DNA of 64,000 bases from Nocardia shimofusensis NBRC 100134. GTDB lineage: Bacteria > Actinomycetota > Actinomycetes > Mycobacteriales > Mycobacteriaceae. Below, piece after piece: positions 47,908 through 56,102 of this stretch (the stretch's first letter is position 1; every line of letters begins with the position of its first letter). Under the pieces are notes generated by a model, which saw only the letters and a program-made list of their open reading frames with translations, had not been told where the DNA came from and searched no databases. The position numbers and the translations under genes were made by a program. The stretch lies in assembly GCF_001613125.1 (NCBI RefSeq), contig NZ_BDBT01000028.1, positions 1-64,000 on the forward strand, written 5' to 3'.

Positions 47908-49269
47908 ATGACTATCGCTCTCGCTCTCGAATCGGTGCGCACACAGTGCGAACTGCATCTGCCCGGCGACCCTGGCTACGACGCCGCCCGCGCGTGCTGG
48001 AATACCGCGGTCGACCAGCGTCCCGCCGCGGTCGCCGTCCCGACCGGTGTGGAACAGGTGGCGGCGGTGGTGCGTGCCGCCACCGCCGCCGGCCTGCGGA
48101 TCGCGCCACAGAGCACCGGTCACGGCGCGGGCCCGCTCGCCGACGTGGCCCTCGACGACGTGGTGCTGCTGCGGCTGTCACAGTTCACCGGCGTCACGGT
48201 CGACCCGAGCGCGCGCACAGCCCGCGTGCTCGGCGGCACCCTGTGGCAGGACGTGCTGGCCGCCACCGCGCCGCACGGCCTGACCGCCCTGCACGGCAGC
48301 GCCCCCGACGTCGCCGTCGCCGGCTACATCCTGTCCGGCGGCCTGTCCTTCTACGGCCGCGTCCACGGCTTGGCCGTGAACTCGGTGCGCTCCTTCGACG
48401 TGGTCCTGCACGACGGCACCGTTGCCCACGCCTCCGCCACCGAGAACCCCGAGCTGTTCTGGGCGCTGCGCGGCGGCGGCGGCAACCTGGGCGTCGTCGT
48501 CGCCATCGACATCGAATTGCTGCCTTACGAGGACGTTTTCGCGGGCATGCTGCTGTGGGATCGGTCGCGGGCGGCCGAGGTCGTCCCGGCGTGGGTCGAG
48601 TGGACCGAGACCGTCCCCGAGTCGGCCACCACCTCGCTGCGCGTGATGAGCTTCCCGCCGCTGCCGGAACTTCCGCCGTTTCTGTCCGGCCGCGACATCG
48701 TCGTCATCGACGGCGCCATTCTCGAATCCGACCACGTCGCAGCCGATCTGCTCGCTCCCCTGCGCGCCCTGAGCCCCGAGATCGACACCTTCGGCCGCAT
48801 CCCCGCTCAGGGCCTGGTCGAGGTCCACATGGACCCGCCCGCCCCCACCCCCGCGGTCGGCGACCACAGCGTCCTCGGCCCACTCGACGCCGAAGCCGTC
48901 GCGGCCTTCCTCGCCCGCGTCGGCGACGGCACAGCGCACGGCCTGATGTTCGCCGAACTTCGCCACCTGGGCGGCGCCATCGCCCGCCCCGACGCGAACG
49001 GCGGTGCGCTGTCACATATCCCGGGTGAGTACGCCCTGCTCTGCGTCGCGGTGGCACCCACACCGCAGGCCGCGGTGGCGGGCAAGGCGGCGGGCTTCGC
49101 GGTGGTGCGGGCGATGGCGCCGTGGTCGTTGCCCCATCTGGTCGCGACCTTCGCCGAGAACCGTGTCGACAGCGGGAGGCTGTTCGACGGGGAGGACTGG
49201 ACCCGCCTGAGTCAGCTGCGCGATGCCGTCGCGCCGGGCTCGGTGTTCGTGGCGAATCACGCCCTGTAG
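47908..49269 (+). CDS. FAD-dependent oxidase of the berberine-bridge-enzyme-like (FAD_binding_4) family
   Basis: This 453-residue protein has the PP-loop RPAAVAVPTGVEQVAAVVRAA and APQSTGHGAG, where His72 is at the place that forms an 8-alpha-histidyl-FAD bond in the family. LGGTLWQDVLAAT, GYILSGGLSFYGRVHGLAVNSV and ALRGGGGNLGVVVAIDIELLP follow. The second covalent Cys of BBE enzymes is replaced (SGGLSFYGRVHG), so flavin linkage, if any, is single. The C-terminal BBE motif is shortened to VFVANHAL. It probably oxidises an alcohol or sugar; the substrate is unknown. It is divergent from the LuxR regulator. Confidence 0.88.
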   Translation: MTIALALESVRTQCELHLPGDPGYDAARACWNTAVDQRPAAVAVPTGVEQVAAVVRAATAAGLRIAPQSTGHGAGPLADVALDDVVLLRLSQFTGVTVDPSARTARVLGGTLWQDVLAATAPHGLTALHGSAPDVAVAGYILSGGLSFYGRVHGLAVNSVRSFDVVLHDGTVAHASATENPELFWALRGGGGNLGVVVAIDIELLPYEDVFAGMLLWDRSRAAEVVPAWVEWTETVPESATTSLRVMSFPPLPELPPFLSGRDIVVIDGAILESDHVAADLLAPLRALSPEIDTFGRIPAQGLVEVHMDPPAPTPAVGDHSVLGPLDAEAVAAFLARVGDGTAHGLMFAELRHLGGAIARPDANGGALSHIPGEYALLCVAVAPTPQAAVAGKAAGFAVVRAMAPWSLPHLVATFAENRVDSGRLFDGEDWTRLSQLRDAVAPGSVFVANHAL

Positions 49270-49284
49270 GACAGCGCGAGGGGT

Positions 49285-49319
49285 CTGGAGGCGCCGGCGG
49301 CTTTCGTCGGCGCCTCCAG
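49285..49319. terminator. perfect hairpin between the converging FAD oxidase and kinase genes
   Basis: CTGGAGGCGCCG (49285-49296) and CGGCGCCTCCAG (49308-49319) form a 12-base perfect stem with an 11-base loop in the 57-base gap between converging stops. Confidence 0.85.
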
Positions 49320-49326
49320 CGCGTTC

Positions 49327-51336
49327 CTACCGAAGAGCCAGTCCGCCGTCGGCCGCGTCGCGAAGGTTGGTGGACACGACCCGGCCGTCGGTGGTGCGGG
49401 CGGTGAGCCACACCCGGGACAGGTCGTAGTTCCAGAAGGCCCAGCCGGACGGATAGGAATCGTCGACGTCCTGGAAGTAGACCGACATGGTGCTGTCACC
49501 GTTTGCGAAGCCGACGCCGTCCGGCAGTCGCAGGTACGCGACTTCCTGCCAACCGTGATACACCGCGACGCGATCGCAGACCGAGCTGCCGTAGCCACTC
49601 TCGGTGAACACATACATCTGCCACAAGGAATGCACCGGAGCGTGCTCGGACGCTCGGACGCCCACGTCGATGGATCCGCAGGTGGTGTGGTGCCTGGAGA
49701 ACGGGAATCCGGTCGAGTCCAGCCCGGCCACCGATGCCACCTCGGCGCTCGCGAAGCTGTCCCGCGCGCCGGGTCCTACCAAGACCGCCATGGCCAGCAG
49801 CGCGACAGCGGCCACGATGGACCACCACCGCCCGCGCCACGGCCGCAACAGCAGAAACGACCCCGCCAGTAGCCAGAGCAGTGCCCAGCCGCCGCGCAAC
49901 TCGGCCCAGAAATACGGCCACCAGGCCCGGATCGCGTCGTTGTAGACCTCACCGGAGACCGGCAGATAGCTGCCGCGCAACAGATAGTGGCCGAGCAACC
50001 AGGGAATCAGACACGTCGAGGTCGCCCCCAGGACGAGGCGGCCGACGGTGCGGTCGATCTTCCGCCGCTCGGTGACCACCGGGTCGGCTTTGCCGGGTGT
50101 GGTCGCCGGGGCCTGCCGTGTCACGGCGGGCCGGGGGAGTGCGGGCGCGGTGGCCGGCCGGATCATGGTCATCGTCTGCCCGCCGGGTTTCGTGCCGATC
50201 CTCGCGGCGCAGGTCGTGACCCGCGCAGGGGCCGTCCCTCGATTCGGCAGCCTCGTCGTTCCCGAGCCCGACGTCGCGCTGGTGCCGCCGTTGCGGCGCT
50301 CGGCGAGCCTGCACCACGGGCAGCTCCGATTCTGATGCGGATAGTAGTGCGTCTTGTCCCGCGCGCACCGGCTCGAGGTCATCGCTGCGAGCGTGCGCTC
50401 CCATTCGGCGGCCGACGGACGCTGCGCCGGTTGTCTCGCCCCGGTGCCGAGCGCCCGCTCGAACAGATCCCGCACCGCCGCGGGCAACATATCCACCTCG
50501 GGCGCCGCCGGATGTGATGTCAGTTTCGATCGCGCGCCACCGGCCCAGTGCCCGCCCGCGGCCAGCATCAACGCGTCCGGTTTCTCGCCGGGCCCTGTCC
50601 AGTTGCCGCGCGAGAACGGATGATTGCCCGCCATCAACAACAGATATATGTGGATGGCCAGCACGAACAGGTCCGAGGACTTGTCCCGGATGTGCCGGGC
50701 CAGATCGACAGTCGCCAATTCGGGCGCGAGGAATTCCGCCCGAGCCACCCCGCACGGATGCACCGTCGAACCGGAGCGGAACTGGAAGGAATCGCAATCG
50801 ACCAGACTCACCAGCGTGGTGTCGGCGACGAGGATATTGCGCTCGTTGAAATCACCGATCACCGCGCCGGCCCGGTGCACGGTGTCGACCGCCCGGCACA
50901 GATTGCGCGCGATATTGACCAGATGCAGCCAGGTCACCTTCTTCGGCCATTGCGGCCCTTTGGGATTGGGGTCCGCCCGGTCGGCCGGATTCGACAGGCT
51001 GTGCACCTCGACCGTCTCGGCGGTGTCGATCTTGCGCATCACGAATCCGCGCACCCGGTTGTCGGGTCCGACCACCGCGTGCTCCGGCCAGGTGAGTACC
51101 ACGAAACCGTCGGCCTGCTCGACGCCTGCCGGCTTGGCGGCGGTCATCGCGCGTATCTTCCGGTCGCGCGCCGCGAGCCCCTGCTTCGGCAGGTGCGCAT
51201 GGTAGATCTTGGCCACCCACTCGGGATGGCCTATCACCTCGCTGACCACGCCCTCACCGGCGCTGGCCAGCTGCTTGCCGAGCCGCACGGACCGTCCGTC
51301 GTCGAGTCGGAATTCCTGCATGACGAATTCCCGCAT
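49327..51336 (-). CDS. TerY-P-type protein kinase-like protein with zinc ribbon, membrane helices and outer domain
   Basis: This 669-residue protein has a kinase-like N-terminal domain (about 10-320): loop GKQLASAGEGVVSEV, Lys43 in WVAKIY, catalytic-loop equivalent GDFNERN with Asp162 and Asn167, and VDCDSF (Asp180) for DFG. It differs from Hanks kinases in having GD for HRD, as in kinases of TerY-P triads. A zinc-ribbon-like C324...C339-xx-C342 follows, then a Pro/Thr-rich linker and three membrane helices (about 434-453, 482-498, 503-521). The last ~145 residues should be outside the membrane and resemble no family I know. ATG 51321 is an alternative start. It is last in the vWA-PP2C-kinase operon, three bases after the PP2C stop. 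Confidence 0.85.
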   Translation of the reverse strand: MREFVMQEFRLDDGRSVRLGKQLASAGEGVVSEVIGHPEWVAKIYHAHLPKQGLAARDRKIRAMTAAKPAGVEQADGFVVLTWPEHAVVGPDNRVRGFVMRKIDTAETVEVHSLSNPADRADPNPKGPQWPKKVTWLHLVNIARNLCRAVDTVHRAGAVIGDFNERNILVADTTLVSLVDCDSFQFRSGSTVHPCGVARAEFLAPELATVDLARHIRDKSSDLFVLAIHIYLLLMAGNHPFSRGNWTGPGEKPDALMLAAGGHWAGGARSKLTSHPAAPEVDMLPAAVRDLFERALGTGARQPAQRPSAAEWERTLAAMTSSRCARDKTHYYPHQNRSCPWCRLAERRNGGTSATSGSGTTRLPNRGTAPARVTTCAARIGTKPGGQTMTMIRPATAPALPRPAVTRQAPATTPGKADPVVTERRKIDRTVGRLVLGATSTCLIPWLLGHYLLRGSYLPVSGEVYNDAIRAWWPYFWAELRGGWALLWLLAGSFLLLRPWRGRWWSIVAAVALLAMAVLVGPGARDSFASAEVASVAGLDSTGFPFSRHHTTCGSIDVGVRASEHAPVHSLWQMYVFTESGYGSSVCDRVAVYHGWQEVAYLRLPDGVGFANGDSTMSVYFQDVDDSYPSGWAFWNYDLSRVWLTARTTDGRVVSTNLRDAADGGLALR

Positions 51337-51339
51337 GAC

Positions 51340-52293
51340 TCAGCCTTCGACCTCCGCCGCCGCTGGAGCGAGATACGCCGGTGGCCGCCGCGACTGCACG
51401 CGCCGCTCCGAGCCGGCGCCCGCGGTCGCGTCGTCGGCGGTATCGGTATCGGTATCGGTATCGGTGAGCACCGCCAGTACGACGGTCTTGTCGTCGCCGG
51501 TCTGATCGTCGGCGATCCCGGTCAGCCAGGCCTCGAGTTCGGCTTCCCCCAGCTTGTTCGCCTCCGTCGCCGCCCACGCGCCCGTGAAGAACGGCACAAA
51601 CGCCGCCCCGCTGGCCACCTCGGTGATCTTGTAGGCCATCCCGTCGGTGCTCAGCGCGAACGCCGTCACGTCGTCGGCGGTATGCACGCGGAACGAAGCG
51701 GTGAAGGCATCGCGCGACTGTACGAACCAGGTCAGATTCGCGTACTCGCCTTTCTCCTCGATGAGCACCGTCCGCACCTCGTCCCGTTGCCGCAGCGCGA
51801 TCACCCCGTCCCCGATCTGCGCGAAAATCGCGAACTCCGGCGTGGCGATCGCCACCGCCAGTGTGGTGGCGAGCTCGGCGATCGGCTGCCCGGTGTCGCG
51901 CGCCCGCGCCCGCAGCGCGCCGAGGGCCTGCTGGAAAAGCCACTCCATCAGGCCTTCCGGGGCCGCCTCGCCGCGCCGGACATCGCCGAACCAGTCGAGG
52001 AACTCCGGGCCGAGCGCGGTTGTCACGACCCGGTCGCACACGGTGTAGGAACCCCACGCCGAGGTCTGCGTGACACTGCCCGCGCCGTCGGCGACCGCGG
52101 CGACGACCAGGTCACCGGTGATCGCGTAGGCGAAGGCGTCGTCGCAGCCGAGGCCCTTGCGGATGTGCGCCTCGCCGGCCACCGAGGCGCCGCCGACCTT
52201 CCAACGCCGAACGGGCGCAATCACATTCGACTCGGGTCCGGGTTCGGGTCCGGGTTCGGGTTCGGAGAGGGGAGCACGGGGCAGCCACACCAT
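51340..52293 (-). CDS. PP2C family serine/threonine phosphatase of a TerY-P triad
   Basis: This 317-residue protein shows PP2C motifs with metal-binding acidic residues: GLGCDDAFAYA (Asp51/Asp52), VAAVADGAGSV (Asp69-Gly70), FALSTDGMAYKI and GDDKTVVLAVL. Its form is the short, divergent PP2C that accompanies vWA and kinase genes in TerY-P triads. The N-terminal EPEPGPEPGP and the near-C-terminal TDTDTDTD are encoded by short DNA repeats. The ATG overlaps the vWA stop (ATGA), and the kinase follows after three bases, so all three are co-translated. Confidence 0.88.
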   Translation of the reverse strand: MVWLPRAPLSEPEPGPEPGPESNVIAPVRRWKVGGASVAGEAHIRKGLGCDDAFAYAITGDLVVAAVADGAGSVTQTSAWGSYTVCDRVVTTALGPEFLDWFGDVRRGEAAPEGLMEWLFQQALGALRARARDTGQPIAELATTLAVAIATPEFAIFAQIGDGVIALRQRDEVRTVLIEEKGEYANLTWFVQSRDAFTASFRVHTADDVTAFALSTDGMAYKITEVASGAAFVPFFTGAWAATEANKLGEAELEAWLTGIADDQTGDDKTVVLAVLTDTDTDTDTADDATAGAGSERRVQSRRPPAYLAPAAAEVEG

Positions 52294-52991
52294 CAGACGG
52301 TCGTCCAGCCCGACAGTGGTGCGAGCGCCACCTGCTGGTCGGAGTTGGCCGCCACCTGCTGGTCGGAGCGGCCGTGGTTGCCCGAGCTCGCCATATTGCC
52401 GAGCGAGGCCGACAGCCATTCGAAGAACTCGTTGAACTGCAGTCCGGCCAGCGGTGCGGGCGGACGCTGCGTGGTCACCCGCTCGAGCTGCCGGTAGTCG
52501 ACGTTGTCGCCGACGCCGATCGCGAACACCGTGACGCCCTTGGCCGCTTCGAGCGCGTTCAACCGCGCCACGGCCGCGTCGAAGCCCATCGGGTTGGGCG
52601 CGCCGTCGGTGAGCAGCAGCAACCACGGCCGGTAGTACTGGATGCCGCCGGCTTTGTATTCACGCTTGCGCTCGTCGATCATGTCGATCGCCATATCGAT
52701 GGCAGCGGCCATATTCGTACTGCCGCCTGCGGAGAACTGAATCGGTTCCAGCATCCTGGCTTCCTGCAACGGCACCGCCACCTGCGCCTGGGTTCCGAAG
52801 GTGATCACCGCGACCTCGGCCCGCTTGCGCGCCAAGTCGTCCTCGGTGACGTACTCGACGAACGCGGCGAACCCTTCCTGCAGTGCGGCGATCGGCGCAC
52901 CCGACATCGATCCCGATACATCGGCGAGGACGATGCAGGCAACGCGTGGATCGGGGTTGGCCTCGTTCAGGGGAATAGTGAAGTCCGACAA
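52293..52991 (-). CDS. TerY-like von Willebrand factor A domain protein
   Basis: This 232-residue vWA protein has a full MIDAS: DVSGS (Asp24, Ser26, Ser28) in RVACIVLADVSGSMSG, the Thr in AGGSTNMAAAIDMAI, and the Asp in LLLLTDGAPNPMG. It matches TerY of tellurite-resistance and TerY-P systems in length and in the N-terminal IPLNEANPDPRVACI. I start it at TTG 52991, which has AGGAGG seven bases upstream; the frame is open further, but that part belongs to a decayed DUF4352 gene. The C-terminus repeats SDQQVA twice, from a short DNA duplication. It is first in the triad operon. Confidence 0.87.
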   Translation of the reverse strand: MSDFTIPLNEANPDPRVACIVLADVSGSMSGAPIAALQEGFAAFVEYVTEDDLARKRAEVAVITFGTQAQVAVPLQEARMLEPIQFSAGGSTNMAAAIDMAIDMIDERKREYKAGGIQYYRPWLLLLTDGAPNPMGFDAAVARLNALEAAKGVTVFAIGVGDNVDYRQLERVTTQRPPAPLAGLQFNEFFEWLSASLGNMASSGNHGRSDQQVAANSDQQVALAPLSGWTTV

Positions 52992-53113
52992 AGGTCCGCC
53001 TCCTGGCGCATTCGCGATTCGGTACGCCCCGAACAGAATTCGGGGATCGTCAGCATGACATTCCGCACCGGTCGGTGTCTGTCGGTTCGCTACTCGACCA
53101 CCGACCGATGCGG

Positions 53114-53643
53114 TCAGCGTAGGGCGACTTTCGCCCCGCCGGAGAACATCGAGTCGTGTAGTTCTGCCGAAATGGGTCTGCGGCCGGTCTCCGATATCGG
53201 TCACGCTCACGTGCACCAGAAGGTATTCCCCCTGCGCGGTGGTCTGCGAAAACTGGTTGTCGCCCACCGTCTTCACCGGCGCGTCGACGGCGGTCACCCG
53301 GAATTCGAACTTCCCGTCCCGCACCGCCGCGCCCGCGGGCGCCGCCGCCGGCTTCGGGGCAGCCGGCGGCGGGGCCTGTCCGGGCGCGGTTCCGGGTCAC
53401 CCGCGGCCACACCGGAGTCGATCGCTTCGGCGGCTGCGGCGCCGGATGGGGGCCCCGATACGGCGCTCCGGCGAGGTGCTGGTGTGCCCCAGCCGGCGGG
53501 GGAACGGGCTGCACAGGATCGGTGTGCTGAGGATAGGAGTGCTGAGCAGCGGTGTGCTGAGGATGGGACTGCTGGTGACCGTGCTGCTGATGGCCGGGAT
53601 GCGATTGCTGGGAATGGCGCTGTCCAGGGGTCTTGTCGTTCAT
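53114..53643 (-). pseudogene. decayed DUF4352 (telokin-like) gene
   Basis: Three frames together resemble one actinobacterial DUF4352 protein. Frame one (from ATG 53643) gives a Gln/His/Pro-rich start ending in PPKRSTPVWP. Frame two (from about 53396) gives APGQAPPPAAPKPAAAPAG, VRDGKFEFRVTAVDAPVK and LLVHVSVTDIGDRPQT. Frame three ends ISAELHDSMFSGGAKVALR and a stop at 53114, the canonical DUF4352 C-terminus. The usual membrane helix after VWP and about 40 residues between GDRPQT and ELHDSMFSGG are missing, each loss changing frame. This indicates two deletions and a dead gene. Intact members are secreted or membrane-anchored proteins of unknown role. Confidence 0.75.
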
Positions 53644-53836
53644 GGGGACGTTCTCGGTGTGAAAGGCCCTCAGGGCCAGGTGTTTTGGTGGACGCGGGTG
53701 TGGTCGATCACGGGCGGTGCCCTTTCGGTATCCGGCGTAGGACAGCCGGGAGAGTCGGATGCTTCTCCGCCTTTGCGATTAACAAGGTTTTCAGCATCGT
53801 GGCCGACAGATCGTTAACGTAAGGTAGAGCGAAAAC

Positions 53837-53867
53837 ATTGTCAACCAGTTGGAACATGATTGACAAT
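53837..53867. promoter_or_regulatory. inverted repeat upstream of the HTH-methylase gene
   Basis: ATTGTCAA (53837-53844) and TTGACAAT (53860-53867) are perfect arms 15 bases apart, 44-74 bases upstream of the methylase ATG, in an AT-richer patch. It may be the operator bound by the methylase's own helix-turn-helix, or a promoter-associated site; both are inferred. Confidence 0.5.
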
Positions 53868-53910
53868 CAGACCTGTGTGGTCGAAGCTTGGGCGACACGA
53901 AAGGAGGGGT

Positions 53911-55953
53911 ATGTACGACACCCCACAGGTCACGGCCGCGGAGATCTCCCGGCTGGCCGGCGTCACCCGCGCCACTGTCAGCAACTGGCGACGACGCCAC
54001 CCCGACTTTCCGTCGCCCAGTGGCGGCAGCGAGGCCCGACCACTGTTCGAACTCGCCGACGTGCGCGACTGGTTGCGCGAGCGCGGCCTCGCAGCGGCCG
54101 AGTCGCCGCTGCGCGAGCTGCGCACCGTTCTGCGCGCCGCCGTGCGCCCCCAGGACATCCCCGGCCTCATCGACCAGTTGCCCGCCCTCGCCGCCGACCC
54201 GCATCCCCACGACGCCGATGACGAAGTGCTGCGCGCCATCCGCGCCGCCGCGCACGCCGGCGACCCGGTCGCCGTGCTCGACGCGTTGGCCGAACGCGGC
54301 TTGGAGGAGAACCCCACCACCGGCGTCTATCCGACTCCGAAACCGTTGGCCGACTTGATCGTCGAATTGATCCGCGGCGTCGAGGCTTCCCACGGCGTCG
54401 GCGTTCCGGTCTCCGCCGCCATGCCCGCCGAGGTGCTCGACCCGGCGTGCGGCAGCGGCACCCTGCTGCGAGCCGCCGCGCACGCCGGGGCGCGCGAGCT
54501 CTTCGGCCAAGACCTACTGACGGTCCAGGCCCACCGCGCCCGGGCATTGCTCGCCCTCGAAGCCGAGCGCACAGCGAATTCCTCCGAAGCCCCAGGCAAG
54601 ATGCTGGTGTCCGTCGCGGAGGGCGACAGCCTTGCCGAGGATGCCTTCTCGGGTCTGACCTTCGACGCCGTGATCAGCAATCCCCCTTTCCAGCAACGGG
54701 ATTGGGGTGCCGACCGCCTGGCGCTCGACCCCCGCTGGGAATACGGCGTGCCCCCGCGCGTGGAGTCCGAGCTGGCCTGGGTCCAGCACGCCCTGTCGCA
54801 TCTGCGCCCCGGTGGCCGCGCCGTGCTGCTGCTGCCCCCCGCTGTCGCGATGCGCTCCAGCGGCCGCCGCATTCGCGCCAACCTTCTGCGCGCGGGTGCA
54901 TTACGCGCCGTTATCGGCCTTCCTGCCGGCCTCGCCCCGCCTCGTCAGATAGCGCTGCAACTGTGGGTGCTGATGCGCCCCGCCCCGGAACTTCCCGTGC
55001 CCGACGACGTGCTCTTCCTCGACACCGCCCGCCTTGTCGCCGACCAGGCCGCCACCCCCGTCGCCGACACCCTGCCCTGGGACGATCTCACCCGCCTGGT
55101 CACCACCACCTGGCGTGCCTTCGCTCGTGGCGACCGCGAGGCCGCCACCGTCGAGCCGGCCGCCGTGCTCCGCGTGATGGACGTCCTCGACGACGACGTC
55201 GACCTCACCCCCGCCCGCCACGTCCGCGCCGCTGTCGACGCCGACCGCACCGGCGAAGCCGTCACCGCGGCCCTCCGCGATCTGCTCACCGAGATCGACG
55301 AGATACGCGCCGCCGCAGCCGAACTCGAATTCCTCACCACCTCCGACGCCCCTGCCTGGCGCACCGCCACCGTGCGCGACCTGGCGGCGGGCGGCGCACT
55401 GGAAGTCCTGAATTCCGGCAACCGCGCCGACCCGCCCGAAGCGGACCTCGGCACCCCCGCCCTCACCGGCCGCGACGTCGCCACCGACAGCGACCCGACC
55501 GGCCTCGTCGACGACACCTGGCAGCGCACCGTGGTGCGGATCGAGCGCAACGACGTGATCGTCCCCCTCGTCCATGGTGGCCGCGACCGCGTCGTCAACG
55601 CTCGAGTGGCACCCGAGAAATGGATCGGCGCCGCCATCGGTCTCAACGTCATCGCCCTCCGCGTGGACCCCGACCGCCTCGACCCCTGGTTCGTGGCCGG
55701 TTTCGCCGGTAGTCCCGATACCGCCGCCTCCCCCCTCGGATCCTCGATCCGCTTGGTCCCGCAACGCATCCGGATCCCCTTGCTCCCGCTGCCCCGGCAA
55801 CGCGAATACGGCGCCGCCTTCGCCCGCCTGCACCACCTACGCGCCGCCGCCCGCCGCACCGACGACCTGGCCGCCCACATCAACCGCCTGGTCGCCAACG
55901 GCCTCACCGTGGGCGCGCTGGAGCCCGCCACCACTGCGGAAGGTGGGAAATGA
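53911..55953 (+). CDS. N-6 adenine DNA methylase with N-terminal helix-turn-helix and specificity-like C-terminus
   Basis: This 680-residue protein starts at ATG 53911 behind AAGGAGGGG. An N-terminal helix-turn-helix (about 7-55; VTAAEISRLAGVTRATVSNWRRR, LFELADVRDWL) is followed by a type I-like HsdM domain with motif I DPACGSG (177-183) and catalytic SNPPF (256-260). The C-terminal ~200 residues (ALEVLNSGNRADPP, RNDVIVPLVHGGRDRVVNA, LPLPRQREYGAAFARLHHLRAAA) look like a target-recognition/HsdS half, so methylation and specificity are fused. No restriction subunit is visible. It is divergent from the TerY-P operon and its stop overlaps a 47-codon ORF. Confidence 0.88.
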   Translation: MYDTPQVTAAEISRLAGVTRATVSNWRRRHPDFPSPSGGSEARPLFELADVRDWLRERGLAAAESPLRELRTVLRAAVRPQDIPGLIDQLPALAADPHPHDADDEVLRAIRAAAHAGDPVAVLDALAERGLEENPTTGVYPTPKPLADLIVELIRGVEASHGVGVPVSAAMPAEVLDPACGSGTLLRAAAHAGARELFGQDLLTVQAHRARALLALEAERTANSSEAPGKMLVSVAEGDSLAEDAFSGLTFDAVISNPPFQQRDWGADRLALDPRWEYGVPPRVESELAWVQHALSHLRPGGRAVLLLPPAVAMRSSGRRIRANLLRAGALRAVIGLPAGLAPPRQIALQLWVLMRPAPELPVPDDVLFLDTARLVADQAATPVADTLPWDDLTRLVTTTWRAFARGDREAATVEPAAVLRVMDVLDDDVDLTPARHVRAAVDADRTGEAVTAALRDLLTEIDEIRAAAAELEFLTTSDAPAWRTATVRDLAAGGALEVLNSGNRADPPEADLGTPALTGRDVATDSDPTGLVDDTWQRTVVRIERNDVIVPLVHGGRDRVVNARVAPEKWIGAAIGLNVIALRVDPDRLDPWFVAGFAGSPDTAASPLGSSIRLVPQRIRIPLLPLPRQREYGAAFARLHHLRAAARRTDDLAAHINRLVANGLTVGALEPATTAEGGK

Positions 55954-56093
55954 GCATCGGCAAGGCCGCGGTGCCCTGGTTCGGCGCGCTCGCAAGCGTC
56001 CATCCGGCTGGATTCTTCGACGACCCCCTCGACCAGGCGGCCGATCGGCGCGGCGATGCCCTCGCAGCGGTACGCCTCACACCGCGACCGTAG
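55950..56093 (+). CDS. small 47-residue ORF coupled to the methylase
   Basis: The ATG at 55950 overlaps the methylase TGA by four bases (ATGA), so this ORF is translated after it. The 47 residues include KAAVPWFGALASVHPAGFFD and end in VRLTPRP. I do not recognise it. It ends ten bases before the stop of the converging SDR gene. Either it is a genuine small partner of the methylase or, more likely in my view, the remaining N-terminus of a longer gene, perhaps a helicase or nuclease partner, truncated by a deletion. Confidence 0.55.
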   Translation: MSIGKAAVPWFGALASVHPAGFFDDPLDQAADRRGDALAAVRLTPRP

Positions 56094-56102
56094 CGGGGTC
56101 GC

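Noticed and set aside
51447..51470. Hexanucleotide repeat as a phase-variation switch
   Set aside because: Changes in multiples of six keep the frame, so they cannot switch the gene off.
52992..53324. N-terminal extension of the vWA protein containing DUF4352-like sequence, suggesting a DUF4352-vWA fusion
   Set aside because: The DUF4352 part loses frame at GDRPQT and its true C-terminus is found in another frame ending at 53114, while a strong AGGAGG with TTG 52991 gives a standard TerY-length protein.
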